Assembly: GCF_001579805.1 (NCBI RefSeq)
Contig: NZ_CP014546.1
Location: 3,720,001 to 3,784,000, forward strand
Source: Pseudomonas azotoformans
Lineage (GTDB): Bacteria; Pseudomonadota; Gammaproteobacteria; Pseudomonadales; Pseudomonadaceae
Direction: 5' to 3'
DNA length: 64,000 nucleotides
Below the pieces are notes generated by a model, which worked only from the letters and a program-made list of their open reading frames with translations, did no database searches and had not been told where the DNA came from. Shown piece after piece: positions 1 through 8,827 of this stretch (positions are counted from its first letter, which is position 1; every line of letters begins with the position of its first letter). Made by a program: the position numbers and the translations under genes.

Positions 1-440
1 ACCTGCAACTGCTGCAGCTGCGCGGCCATACCGGTGACGACCTGGCGATCTTCGACCAGAAGACTGGCGTGCTGTTTGCCGGTGACCTGGTGTTCTACCA
101 GCGTGCGCTCACCACGCCTCATTCACCGGGGCTGTCGATCTGGTTGGCGGATCTTGCCACCCTGCAAGGCTTGCCCTGGACCCTGATTGTGCCCGGCCAC
201 GGCCCTGTCGCGAGCGACGCCAAACCCTTGGAGCAGATGCGCGACTACCTCGCCTGGCTCGACCAGTTGCTGCGTGACGGTGCGGCCCAGGGCAGCGACA
301 TGCCCGAGCTGATCCGCAGCCCGATCCCCGAGCGATTCGCCGCGATCAGCCTCAGCCGCTATGAACTGATCCGCAGCGTGACCCACCTGTACCCCCACTA
401 CGAACGCACCCAGATGCAGCCCATCCACACCCAACAATAA
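1..440 (+). CDS. MBL-fold zinc hydrolase of a quinoprotein relay system (C-terminal part)
   Basis: The gene enters from the left edge; the readable frame begins at base 3, so only about the last 145 residues are present. A GHTGDD motif followed by AGDLVFY and VPGHGP is the metal-binding core of the metallo-beta-lactamase fold, and the tail matches my memory of the SoxH-related hydrolases that sit beside PQQ-dependent alcohol dehydrogenases. It ends 14 bases before exaC, so it is probably co-transcribed. A role in supporting the periplasmic quinoprotein chain is inferred from the family and context; the substrate is unknown. Confidence 0.75.
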   Translation, partial: LQLLQLRGHTGDDLAIFDQKTGVLFAGDLVFYQRALTTPHSPGLSIWLADLATLQGLPWTLIVPGHGPVASDAKPLEQMRDYLAWLDQLLRDGAAQGSDMPELIRSPIPERFAAISLSRYELIRSVTHLYPHYERTQMQPIHTQQ

Positions 441-454
441 GCAGAGGCCTCACC

Positions 455-1975
455 ATGATCTACGCCCAACCTGGCACCCCCGGCGCCATCGTCAGCTTCA
501 AGCCGCGCTACGGCAATTACATCGGCGGTGAGTTTGTCGCGCCGATCAAGGGTGAGTACTTCACCAATACTTCGCCGGTGACGGGTGAAGTGATTGCCGA
601 GTTCCCGCGCTCCAGCGCCGCCGATGTCGACAAGGCCCTCGACGCCGCCCACGCCGCCGCCGATGCCTGGGGCAAGACCTCGGCCCAGGACCGTGCCCTG
701 GTGCTGCTGAAAATCGCCGACCGCATCGAGCAACACCTCGAAGTGCTGGCCGTGGCCGAGACCTGGGACAATGGCAAGGCCGTGCGCGAAACCCTCAACG
801 CCGACGTGCCCCTGGCCGCCGACCATTTCCGCTACTTCGCCGGGTGCATCCGCGCCCAGGAAGGCGGCGCCGCTGAGATCAATGAACACACCGCGGCTTA
901 TCACTTCCATGAACCCTTGGGCGTGGTCGGGCAGATCATCCCGTGGAATTTTCCGTTGCTGATGGCCGCCTGGAAACTCGCCCCCGCCTTGGCGGCCGGT
1001 AATTGCATCGTGCTTAAACCGGCCGAGCAGACGCCGTTGTCGATCATGGTCTTCGCCGAGCTGATCGGCGACCTGCTGCCGCCTGGCGTGCTCAACATCG
1101 TGCAGGGCTTTGGCCGCGAAGCCGGGGAGGCGCTGGCCACCAGCAAGCGCATCGCCAAGATCGCCTTCACCGGCTCCACCCCGGTGGGTGCGCACATCAT
1201 GCATGCGGCCGCCGAGAACATCATTCCGTCCACCGTGGAGTTGGGCGGCAAGTCGCCGAATATCTTCTTCGAAGACATCATGCAGGCCGAGCCGCAATTC
1301 ATCGAAAAAGCCGCCGAAGGCCTGGTGCTGGCGTTCTTCAACCAGGGCGAAGTGTGCACCTGCCCGTCGCGGGCGCTGGTGCAGGAGTCGATCTACGAGG
1401 CGTTCATGGCGGAGGTGATGAAGAAGATCGTCAAGATCAAGCGCGGCAACCCGCTCGACACCGAGACCATGGTCGGTGCCCAGGCGTCCGAGCAGCAATA
1501 CGACAAGATCCTCTCCTACCTGAAGATCGCCCAGGAGGAGGGCGCGGTGCTGTTGACCGGCGGCGCGGCCGAGCGCTTGGAGGGCGACCTGTCCAGCGGT
1601 TATTACATCCAGCCGACCCTGCTCAAAGGCCACAACAAGATGCGCGTGTTCCAGGAGGAAATCTTCGGGCCGGTGGTGGGCGTGACCACCTTCAAGGACG
1701 AAGCTGAAGCCTTGGCGATTGCCAACGACAGCGAGTTCGGCCTCGGCGCCGGCCTGTGGACCCGTGACATCAACCGTGCGTACCGCATGGGCCGGGCCAT
1801 CAAGGCCGGGCGTGTGTGGACCAACTGTTATCACCTGTACCCGGCGCATGCGGCATTTGGTGGGTACAAGAAATCCGGGGTAGGGCGTGAGAACCACAAG
1901 ATGATGCTCGACCATTACCAACAGACCAAGAACCTGCTGGTGAGCTACGACATCAATCCCTTGGGCTTCTTCTAA
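455..1975 (+). CDS. exaC: NAD+-dependent aldehyde dehydrogenase ExaC
   Basis: This 506-residue cytoplasmic enzyme oxidises acetaldehyde, the product of ethanol oxidation, to acetate with NAD+. It is full length for the ALDH superfamily. Visible motifs are PWNFPLLM near residue 163, the general-base region VELGGKSPN (Glu262) and the catalytic loop GEVCTC with Cys301 aligning to the nucleophile. The ATG has GAGG about ten bases upstream. It lies between a quinoprotein-associated hydrolase and pqqA/ercA, as expected for the exa alcohol-oxidation region of pseudomonads. A general medium-chain aldehyde dehydrogenase is the alternative reading, but the neighbourhood favours ExaC. Confidence 0.9.
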   Translation: MIYAQPGTPGAIVSFKPRYGNYIGGEFVAPIKGEYFTNTSPVTGEVIAEFPRSSAADVDKALDAAHAAADAWGKTSAQDRALVLLKIADRIEQHLEVLAVAETWDNGKAVRETLNADVPLAADHFRYFAGCIRAQEGGAAEINEHTAAYHFHEPLGVVGQIIPWNFPLLMAAWKLAPALAAGNCIVLKPAEQTPLSIMVFAELIGDLLPPGVLNIVQGFGREAGEALATSKRIAKIAFTGSTPVGAHIMHAAAENIIPSTVELGGKSPNIFFEDIMQAEPQFIEKAAEGLVLAFFNQGEVCTCPSRALVQESIYEAFMAEVMKKIVKIKRGNPLDTETMVGAQASEQQYDKILSYLKIAQEEGAVLLTGGAAERLEGDLSSGYYIQPTLLKGHNKMRVFQEEIFGPVVGVTTFKDEAEALAIANDSEFGLGAGLWTRDINRAYRMGRAIKAGRVWTNCYHLYPAHAAFGGYKKSGVGRENHKMMLDHYQQTKNLLVSYDINPLGFF

Positions 1976-2094
1976 GCCATGGGGGGGCGACGAATGCACC
2001 AATGGGTTCGTTCGAAAGTAGCATTCGCCCCCTCAACTCCCCATGCATTAATGACCCCACCGGAACCCTCCGGCACACCAAGAGGACTGCCCCC

Positions 2095-2166
2095 ATGTGG
2101 ACCAAACCTGCGTTTACCGACCTGCGTATCGGCTTTGAAGTCACGATGTACTTCGCTAGCCGCTGA
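2095..2166 (+). CDS. pqqA: PQQ precursor peptide PqqA (stand-alone copy)
   Basis: This 24-codon frame encodes a 23-residue peptide beginning [10 protein letters not shown] and containing the core FEVTMYF. The Glu and Tyr separated by three residues are the side chains joined by the radical SAM enzyme PqqE to build pyrroloquinoline quinone. AGAGGA lies about eight bases before the ATG. The peptide is too short for most gene finders. No pqqB, C, D or E follows: the next gene is ercA, 104 bases on. It is therefore an extra or detached precursor gene; a full pqq operon presumably lies elsewhere. The 119 bases before it should contain its promoter, but I could not define one. Confidence 0.93.
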   Translation: MWTKPAFTDLRIGFEVTMYFASR

Positions 2167-2270
2167 TCGCGGGAGCGGCTGGAAGGATGCCTCTTTGGTC
2201 TGATTGCATTCGCAGCCGGATCGGTTAGTGTGGAGCGCATTCTTCCAAAATAATAAAAACAGGCTTTCCA

Positions 2271-3434
2271 ATGAGCCAGACCCTGAGCCAACTGCGTAAA
2301 TTCGTCTCGCCTGAAATCATCTTTGGTGCCGGCTGCCGGCACAACGTCGGCAACTACGCCAAGACCTTCGGTGCGCGCAAGGTGCTGGTGGTCAGCGACC
2401 CCGGCGTGATCGCCGCCGGTTGGGTGGCCGATGTGGAAGCCAGCCTGCAAGCCCTCGGCATCGACTACTGCCTGTACAGCGCCGTTTCACCCAACCCCCG
2501 CGTCGAAGAAGTGATGACCGGCGCCGAGGTGTACCGCGAAAACCATTGCGACGTGATCGTCGCCATCGGCGGCGGCAGCCCCATGGACTGCGGCAAGGCC
2601 ATCGGCATTGTGGTGGCCCACGGGCGCAGCATTCTTGAGTTCGAGGGCGTCGACACCCTTCGCGTGCCCAGCCCGCCGCTGATCCTGATTCCCACCACTG
2701 CCGGCACCTCGGCGGATGTCTCGCAGTTCGTGATCATTTCCAACCAGCAGGAACGCATGAAGTTCTCCATCGTCAGCAAGGCGGTGGTGCCGGACGTGTC
2801 GCTGATCGACCCGGAAACCACCGCCAGCATGGACCCGTTCCTGTCTGCCTGCACTGGCATCGACGCGCTGGTGCATGCCATCGAGGCGTTCGTCTCCACC
2901 GGCCATGGACCACTCACCGACCCCCATGCGCTGGAAGCGATGCGCCTGATCAATGGCAACCTGGTGCAGATGATCGCCAACCCCACGGACATTGCCCTGC
3001 GCGAAAAAATCATGCTCGGCAGCATGCAGGCGGGGCTGGCATTTTCCAATGCGATCCTCGGCGCGGTGCACGCCATGTCCCACAGCCTCGGTGGTTTTCT
3101 CGATCTGCCCCACGGCCTGTGCAACGCGGTGCTGGTCGAGCATGTGGTGGCGTTCAACTACAGCTCGGCGCCGGAGCGCTTCAAGGTGATTGCCGAAACC
3201 TTTGGCATCGACTGTCGCGGCCTCAATCACCGGCAGATCTGCGGACGGCTGGTGGAGCACCTGATCGCGCTGAAGCACGCCATCGGCTTCCACGAAACCC
3301 TCGGTCTGCATGGGGTGCGCGTGGCGGATATTCCGTTCCTGTCCCAGCATGCGATGGGCGACCCGTGCATCCTCACCAACCCGAGGGAGTCGAGCCAGCG
3401 TGATGTCGAGGTCGTCTATGGCGAAGCTCTCTGA
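2271..3434 (+). CDS. ercA: Iron-containing alcohol dehydrogenase ErcA
   Basis: A 387-residue group III iron-type alcohol dehydrogenase. The nucleotide-binding GGGSPMDCGKAIG lies near residue 100, and the metal ligands fall in GIDALVHAIEAF and in AVHAMSHSLGG followed by DLPHGLCNA. In P. aeruginosa, ErcA belongs to the regulatory cascade that controls ethanol oxidation, and its catalytic role is unclear; that is family knowledge. The stop overlaps the start of the downstream kinase gene, so the two are probably translationally coupled. Position after exaC and pqqA supports the name over a generic Fe-ADH. Confidence 0.85.
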   Translation: MSQTLSQLRKFVSPEIIFGAGCRHNVGNYAKTFGARKVLVVSDPGVIAAGWVADVEASLQALGIDYCLYSAVSPNPRVEEVMTGAEVYRENHCDVIVAIGGGSPMDCGKAIGIVVAHGRSILEFEGVDTLRVPSPPLILIPTTAGTSADVSQFVIISNQQERMKFSIVSKAVVPDVSLIDPETTASMDPFLSACTGIDALVHAIEAFVSTGHGPLTDPHALEAMRLINGNLVQMIANPTDIALREKIMLGSMQAGLAFSNAILGAVHAMSHSLGGFLDLPHGLCNAVLVEHVVAFNYSSAPERFKVIAETFGIDCRGLNHRQICGRLVEHLIALKHAIGFHETLGLHGVRVADIPFLSQHAMGDPCILTNPRESSQRDVEVVYGEAL

Positions 3435-4788
3435 CGACCAGCAGCGCGCGCTCGCGGGGCTGCTGGGGCTCAGCGACCAGTCGGCCCGCAAGAGCCATTA
3501 CCCGGAGCTCACCGCGCGGTTGGATGAACTGGAGGCCGAGCGCAAGCGTTACATCCGCCTCAACGATGAACTGGAACAACGCGTGGCTGCGCGCACCGAT
3601 GAGCTGCTGGAGGCCAACCACAACCTGCAACAGCAGATCGCCCAGCGCGAACAGATCGAACAGGACCTGCGCGATGCCCGCGACGCCGCCCAGGCCGCCA
3701 ACCGCAGCAAGGACAAATACCTCGCCGCCGCCAGCCATGACCTGCTGCAACCACTGAATGCCGCACGGCTGTTGATCGCCACGTTGCGTGAACGGCAGTT
3801 GCCCAGTGTCGAACAGGTGCTTGTGGAGCGCACGCACCAGGCGCTGGAAGGCGCCGAGGATTTGCTCACCGACTTGCTGGATATCTCGCGGCTCGACCAG
3901 GCGGCGGTCAAACCGGATGTGGCGCTGTATCGCCTCGACGAACTGTTCGCGCCGCTCGTCTCGGAATTCCAATCAGTGGCCCAGGCGACCGGGCTGAACC
4001 TGCGGGTGCACACCGGGCGTTATGCGATCAGCACCGACCTGCGGCTGCTGACGCGGATCCTGCGCAATTTCCTCAGCAATGCCTGCCGTTATACCGACGA
4101 TGGCTGCATCCTGTTGGGCGCACGCCGGCGTGGCCATTGCTTGCGCCTGGAGGTGTGGGACACCGGGCGCGGGATTGCGGCGGACCGGCTGCAGGCGATC
4201 TTCCTGGAGTTCAACCAACTCGATGTCGGCCGCGCCTCCGACCGCAAAGGCGTGGGGCTAGGGTTGGCGATTGTCGAGCGGATCGCCGACATCCTGGGGT
4301 ATCCCATCGCCGTGCGTTCCTGGCCGGGGCGGGGCTCGATGTTCAGCATCGAAGTGCCGTTGAGTGATGAGATGCCGTTGCCGATCAGCCAATTGCCGGT
4401 GCAACCGACCACCGGCAATCCGCTGCCGGGGCGGCGTTTGCTGGTGATCGACAACGAAGTGAGCATCCTCGAAAGCATGCGCGCGCTGCTCGGGCAATGG
4501 GGCTGTGAAGTGGTCACCGCCACCGATCAGGCCGGCGCGCTGTTGGCCTTGCAGGGCAGGGCGCCGGAGCTGATTTTGGCGGATTACCACCTGGACCATG
4601 GCGTGGTGGGTTGTGCGGTGGTCAAGCAGCTGCGCGAGCATTTTGCCTGCAAGATCCCGGCGGTCATTATCACGGCCGATCGCACTGACCAATGCCGCCG
4701 TGCGTTGCGCCGCCTGGACGCACCGTTGCTGAACAAACCTGTCAAACCCGGCAAGTTGCGGGCGGTGTTGAGTCAGTTATTGGCCTAG
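3418..4788 (+). CDS. nahK: Hybrid sensor histidine kinase, NahK/ErcS' type
   Basis: 456 residues with no membrane segment and no recognisable input domain. Residues 20-90 look like a coiled coil rich in Leu, Glu and Arg. A histidine box SHDLLQPLNAARL follows near residue 105, then an ATPase domain with NFLSNACRY, DTGRGI and GVGLGLAI. The C-terminal 120 residues form a receiver domain with LLVIDNE and the phospho-acceptor in ILADYHLD. I chose the ATG with GAGG just upstream; an ATG 15 bases earlier is possible. It overlaps ercA by 17 bases. Family knowledge: such kinases feed the HptB/biofilm network or the Erc ethanol cascade. The partner here is inferred. Confidence 0.8.
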   Translation: MAKLSDDQQRALAGLLGLSDQSARKSHYPELTARLDELEAERKRYIRLNDELEQRVAARTDELLEANHNLQQQIAQREQIEQDLRDARDAAQAANRSKDKYLAAASHDLLQPLNAARLLIATLRERQLPSVEQVLVERTHQALEGAEDLLTDLLDISRLDQAAVKPDVALYRLDELFAPLVSEFQSVAQATGLNLRVHTGRYAISTDLRLLTRILRNFLSNACRYTDDGCILLGARRRGHCLRLEVWDTGRGIAADRLQAIFLEFNQLDVGRASDRKGVGLGLAIVERIADILGYPIAVRSWPGRGSMFSIEVPLSDEMPLPISQLPVQPTTGNPLPGRRLLVIDNEVSILESMRALLGQWGCEVVTATDQAGALLALQGRAPELILADYHLDHGVVGCAVVKQLREHFACKIPAVIITADRTDQCRRALRRLDAPLLNKPVKPGKLRAVLSQLLA

Positions 4789-4852
4789 GTCAACAGGTCC
4801 CAGATGGTTTTGCCCCATGCTCAAGGCATGATCTAGAGCCTTGGAGCACACG

Positions 4853-6316
4853 ATGAGCGCGGCATCCTATAAATTACCCCTGGGCCTGGTGGTCGCCGTG
4901 CTGGTGATGGCCGGCGTGCTGCTGTTGCCGCTGCCCGCCGACTTGCCGGTGGCCGGGCATCGCATGCTGGCGATCCTCGCGTTTGCCGTGGTGGTGTGGA
5001 TCACCGAAGCGGTGTCCTATGAAGCCAGCGTGATCATGATCACCTCGCTCATGGCCTTTCTGCTCGGCACGGCGCCGTCGCTGCAAGACTCCACTCATTT
5101 GATTGGCACCAGCCCGGCCATCAGCATGGCGCTGACCGGCTTCTCCAACCCGGCGCTGGCGCTGGTGGCGGGCGCATTGTTTATCGCCGCCGCCATGACC
5201 CACACCGGCCTGGACCGGCGTATCGCCTTGGTCACCCTGAGTCGCGTCGGCACCAGCACCCGACGCATCCTGCTGGGGGCGATTGCGGTGACCATTCTGC
5301 TCAGCCTGGTGGTGCCCAGCGCCACGGCGCGCAGTGCTTGCGTGGTGCCGATCATGATGGGCGTGATCGCTGCGTTCGGCGTGGACAAGCGCTCGAACAT
5401 TGCCGCCGGCATCATGATCGTGGTGGCCCAGGGCACCAGCATCTGGAACGTTGGCATCCAGACCGCCGCCGCGCAGAACCTGCTGACCGTTGGCTTTATG
5501 GACAAGATGCTTGGTCAGCGCGTGTCGTGGATCGACTGGCTGATCGCGGGGGCGCCGTGGGCGTTGATCATGTCGGCGGTGTTGCTGTTCCTGGTGCTTA
5601 AATTGCTGCCGCCGGAGACCGACAGCATTCCCGGTGGCAAGGAGGCGGTGGCGCAATCGCTGGTAGATATCGGGCCGATGACCGGGCCGCAGAAGCGCCT
5701 GTTGACGGTGTCGGTGATGTTGCTGCTGGCCTGGGCCACGGAAGGGCGTTTGCACAGTTTTGACACCACCTCGACCACGTACGCGGGGTTGGTGTTGCTG
5801 TTGCTGCCGGGTATCGGCGTGATGACCTGGAAAGATGTGCAGTCGCGGATCCCGTGGGGCACGGTGATTGTGTTCGGGGTGGGCATCAGCCTGGGCACGG
5901 CGCTGTTGACCACCCAGGCGGGGCAGTGGTTGGGGGCTGCGGTGGTGGCGCACACGGGGTTGGATCAGGTGGGGCCGCTGGGGGTGTTTGCGATTCTGGG
6001 GGCGTTTTTGATTGTGATTCATTTGGGGTTTGCCAGTGCCACGGCGTTGACCTCGGCGCTGCTGCCGATTTTGATTGCGGTGTTGCAGACGTTGCCGGGG
6101 GAGTTCAGTCGGCTGGGGATGACGATGCTATTGGGGTTTGTGATGAGTTATGGGTTTATTCTGCCGATCAATGCGCCGCAGAATATGGTGTGTCTGGGGA
6201 CGGGGACGTTTACGGCGCGGCAGTTTGCCAAGGTTGGGGTTTTGGTGACGCTGGTTGGTTATTTGTTGATGTTGGTGTTTGCGGTGACTTACTGGAGTTG
6301 GTTGGGGTGGGTTTGA
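4853..6316 (+). CDS. DASS/SLC13 family divalent-anion transporter
   Basis: A 487-residue inner-membrane protein with about 11-12 hydrophobic segments. Two repeated SAT-type helix-hairpin motifs, in VVPSATARSACVVP and in HLGFASATALTSALLP, resemble the substrate/sodium sites of the SLC13 (DASS) family, which imports di- and tricarboxylates or sulfate. GGAG six bases before the ATG fixes the start; an in-frame TTG twelve bases earlier is less likely. The last 150 codons use GGG, TTT and GTG much more than the first 330, a visible shift in codon choice. Substrate cannot be told from sequence. It is separated from nahK by 64 bases. Confidence 0.8.
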   Translation: MSAASYKLPLGLVVAVLVMAGVLLLPLPADLPVAGHRMLAILAFAVVVWITEAVSYEASVIMITSLMAFLLGTAPSLQDSTHLIGTSPAISMALTGFSNPALALVAGALFIAAAMTHTGLDRRIALVTLSRVGTSTRRILLGAIAVTILLSLVVPSATARSACVVPIMMGVIAAFGVDKRSNIAAGIMIVVAQGTSIWNVGIQTAAAQNLLTVGFMDKMLGQRVSWIDWLIAGAPWALIMSAVLLFLVLKLLPPETDSIPGGKEAVAQSLVDIGPMTGPQKRLLTVSVMLLLAWATEGRLHSFDTTSTTYAGLVLLLLPGIGVMTWKDVQSRIPWGTVIVFGVGISLGTALLTTQAGQWLGAAVVAHTGLDQVGPLGVFAILGAFLIVIHLGFASATALTSALLPILIAVLQTLPGEFSRLGMTMLLGFVMSYGFILPINAPQNMVCLGTGTFTARQFAKVGVLVTLVGYLLMLVFAVTYWSWLGWV

Positions 6317-6333
6317 TGGGGTTGGGTTGAGTT

Positions 6334-6612
6334 GGGTGTATATCCGTTATTTGGGTGACGGCTACTTATGGTTCCGCTCTTACAGCGGCTCACTTTGGAA
6401 AAGCCCCAAAGTAAGCAAAGGGCTCTTGCCCCAACACTCGGCACCTCGCCTCGGCTCGGTGTGCCCTCACTCCGGCTTGAATCCGTGGGCCGCCGCGATG
6501 GGCCATCCTTGGCCCAGCGCGGCTAACCCGGCGTCCTGCCGGGTTACCCACGGATTCAAGCCTGCGTTCGGCCAGCGTGTTTGACGGGGCGCCTCAGATC
6601 AAAAGCAAAAGC
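6334..6612 (+). repeat. Left arm of composite inverted repeat, folded element
   Basis: This arm reads in the opposite sense to 6795-7079 with long blocks of identity, for example GGTTCCGCTCTTACAGCGG, CTCTTGCCCCAACACTCGG and GTGTTTGACGGGGCGCC. Inside is a clover-like fold. A perfect 14-bp closing stem joins CTTGAATCCGTGGG (6476-6489) to 6547-6560. Two hairpins lie within it: GGGCCA-TCCT-TGGCCC (6500-6515) and AACCCGGC-GTCCT-GCCGGGTT (6525-6545). It is probably a dispersed repeat family of pseudomonads; the family name is not asserted. Confidence 0.85.
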
Positions 6613-6661
6613 GCGGCGGCCTAGTAGCCGACCGGTCTCTGGAAGCCGGTCTCGGTCCAAA

Positions 6662-6751
6662 TGTGGGAGCGGGCTTGCTCGCGAAGGCGGGGTGTCAGCT
6701 ATTACATCTTTGACTGATCCACCGCTTTCGCGAGCAAGCCCGCTCCCACAA
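6662..6751. repeat. REPIN (two inverted REP sequences)
   Basis: TGTGGGAGCGGGCTTGCTCG and its near-perfect reverse complement at the other end flank about 30 bases of unrelated sequence. This is the typical arrangement of a REP doublet forming hairpin (REPIN) in P. fluorescens-group genomes, non-autonomous elements moved by RAYT transposases. It sits exactly in the middle of the larger inverted repeat. Confidence 0.9.
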
Positions 6752-6794
6752 TTTAGATCTCAGGTAGACATCAATCTGCTCTGGCTCTGGCTCT

Positions 6795-7079
6795 GTTTTT
6801 GATTTTGATCTTAGGCGCCCCGTCAAACACGCTGGCCGGAATTCGGCAGGGATTTGGGGGGTAAACCGGCAGGGATGCCGGTTTAGCCGCCCCGCGCCAT
6901 GGATGGCGCGTGGCGGCGGCCCCCCAAATCACTGTCGGATTACGGGCATACCGAGCCTAGGCGAGGTACCGAGTGTTGGGGCAAGAGCGTTTTGCTTACT
7001 TTTGCGCTCTTCAAAAGTGAGCCGCTGTAAGAGCGGAACCAATTTCAGCCGTTACCGCAGCAACGGATATGTACACCAC
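6795..7079 (-). repeat. Right arm of composite inverted repeat, folded element
   Basis: Inverted partner of 6334-6612. The same fold is kept with different bases. The closing stem is GATTTGGGGGG (6851-6861) with CCCCCCAAATC (6920-6930). The inner hairpins are AAACCGGC/GCCGGTTT (6863-6884) and CGCGCCAT/ATGGCGCG (6893-6910). Paired changes that keep pairing argue that the folded form matters. Confidence 0.83.
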
Positions 7080-7180
7080 AAACCCAACCCCCCACATGAC
7101 AAGATGAACTCCCCTCAGGTTTACTACTCTCTGAGTATGCTTTCACCGGCTCCCCCGGGTCGGCTCATCTAGGTCACGGA

Positions 7181-8827
7181 ATGAACAAATACACCCCCCA
7201 CACCTGGGAACCCCACGAGCGCCCAAGCCTCCCAGGTTCACCGTCTACCCCGCTGCACCCCACGCACAAGCGTTGGCTGTTCGCAATGGTCGGCGTGCTG
7301 GTGGCAATCACCGGGGGCCTGGGTAATGCGTTGGTCATCGCCAACCTGCAATACCTGCAAGGCGCCCTCGGCGCGACCACCGCCGAAATGGCCTGGCTGC
7401 CCGCCGCCTATGTCATGACCAACGTCTGCATGAACCTGCTGCTGGTGAAGTTCCGCCAACAGTTCGGCCTGCGCGCCTTCACCGAAGTGTTCCTGGTGCT
7501 GTACGCGCTGGTCACCTTCGGCCACTTGTTCGTCAACGACCTCAGCTCAGCCATCGCCGTGCGCGCAGCCCATGGCATGGTCGGCGCGGCGCTGAGTTCG
7601 CTGGGCTTGTACTACATGATCCAGGCGTTCCCGGCCAAGTGGCGCTTGAAGGCGCTGGTACTGGGCTTGGGCACCGCGCAACTGGCTTTACCCTTGGCAC
7701 GCCTGTTTTCCGAAGACTTGCTGCAAATCGCCGAGTGGCGCGGCCTGTACCTGTTCGAGCTGGGCATGGCGTTGATCTGCCTGGGTTGCGTGTTCCTGCT
7801 CAAACTTCCGCCTGGCGACCGCTTCAAAACCTTTGAAAAACTCGACTTCCTCACCTTCGCCATCCTCGCCACCGGCGTGGCCTTGCTCTGCGCGGTGTTG
7901 TCCCTGGGCCGCATCGACTGGTGGCTGGAAGCGCCCTGGATCGGCATCGCCTCGGCCTGTTCCCTGGTGCTGATCATGGCCGGCCTGGCCATCGAGCATA
8001 ACCGTGCGAACCCGATGTTGATGACCCGATGGCTGGGCAGTGGCGTGATGATCCGCCTGGCGTTGGCGGTGATCCTGATTCGCATGGTGCTGTCGGAGCA
8101 GTCCACCGGCGCGGTGGGGTTCATGCAGATGTTGAACATGAGCTACCAGCAGATGCACACCCTGTACGTGGTGATGCTCGCCGGGGCGATTGCCGGGCTG
8201 GTGGTCAGTGCGTTGACCATCAACCCGGCGCACCTGTTGATGCCGTTGGTGATTTCCCTGGCGCTGATGGCCACCGGCTCGGTGATGGACAGTTTTTCCA
8301 GCAACCTCACCCGCCCACAGAACCTGTACATCAGCCAGTTCCTGCTAGGCTTCGGCGGCACGTTCTTCCTCGGCCCAACCATGGTGTTGGGCACCAAGAA
8401 CGTGCTGGCCAACCCTCGTAACCTGGTGAGTTTTTCGGTGATGTTCGGGATTTGCCAGAACCTCGGCGGCCTGATTGGCGCGGCGTTGCTGGGCACGTTC
8501 CAGATCGTGCGCGAGAAATACCACTCCAGCATGATCGTCGAACACCTGACCCTGCTCGACCCGCGTGTGGCCGCGCGGGTGCAGAGCGGCGGCTCGGCCT
8601 ACGGCGGCATTGTCGCCGACCCCGAGCTGCGCAACCTGATGGGCATTCGCAGCCTGGCCACGGCGGCGACCCGTGAGGCGAACGTGATGGCCTACAACGA
8701 TGTCTTCATGTTGATCGCGATCATCGCGATACTCACCATGATCTGGATCTTTATCCGCAGTCTGTGGCTGATGAGCACCACCCGAGCAGCAGCCACTCCC
8801 GTTCAACCCAGCGGCGCACCTTCATGA
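7181..8827 (+). CDS. MFS multidrug efflux pump, DHA2/EmrB-like
   Basis: A 548-residue integral membrane protein with about 14 hydrophobic segments, the size and topology of the DHA2 drug:proton antiporters (EmrB/FarB type) that pair with a periplasmic adaptor. MAWLPAAYVMTNVCMNLLLVKFRQQFGLR near residues 68-96 looks like the TM2 and loop 2-3 region. The stop codon overlaps the ATG of the HlyD-like adaptor gene (ATGA), so the two form a two-gene operon. The exported compound is unknown. The ribosome site is weak (GGTCACGGA directly before ATG). Confidence 0.85.
   Translation: MNKYTPHTWEPHERPSLPGSPSTPLHPTHKRWLFAMVGVLVAITGGLGNALVIANLQYLQGALGATTAEMAWLPAAYVMTNVCMNLLLVKFRQQFGLRAFTEVFLVLYALVTFGHLFVNDLSSAIAVRAAHGMVGAALSSLGLYYMIQAFPAKWRLKALVLGLGTAQLALPLARLFSEDLLQIAEWRGLYLFELGMALICLGCVFLLKLPPGDRFKTFEKLDFLTFAILATGVALLCAVLSLGRIDWWLEAPWIGIASACSLVLIMAGLAIEHNRANPMLMTRWLGSGVMIRLALAVILIRMVLSEQSTGAVGFMQMLNMSYQQMHTLYVVMLAGAIAGLVVSALTINPAHLLMPLVISLALMATGSVMDSFSSNLTRPQNLYISQFLLGFGGTFFLGPTMVLGTKNVLANPRNLVSFSVMFGICQNLGGLIGAALLGTFQIVREKYHSSMIVEHLTLLDPRVAARVQSGGSAYGGIVADPELRNLMGIRSLATAATREANVMAYNDVFMLIAIIAILTMIWIFIRSLWLMSTTRAAATPVQPSGAPS

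Larger units (their letters stand above)
6317..7180. other. Gene-free interval filled by a large nested palindrome
   Basis: No convincing gene lies here. Nearly the whole interval is two inverted copies of a roughly 280-bp repeat around a REPIN (listed separately). The last 100 bases, rich in C-tracts, lie just upstream of the MFS gene and probably hold its promoter, but I cannot name -35/-10 boxes. Confidence 0.8.
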
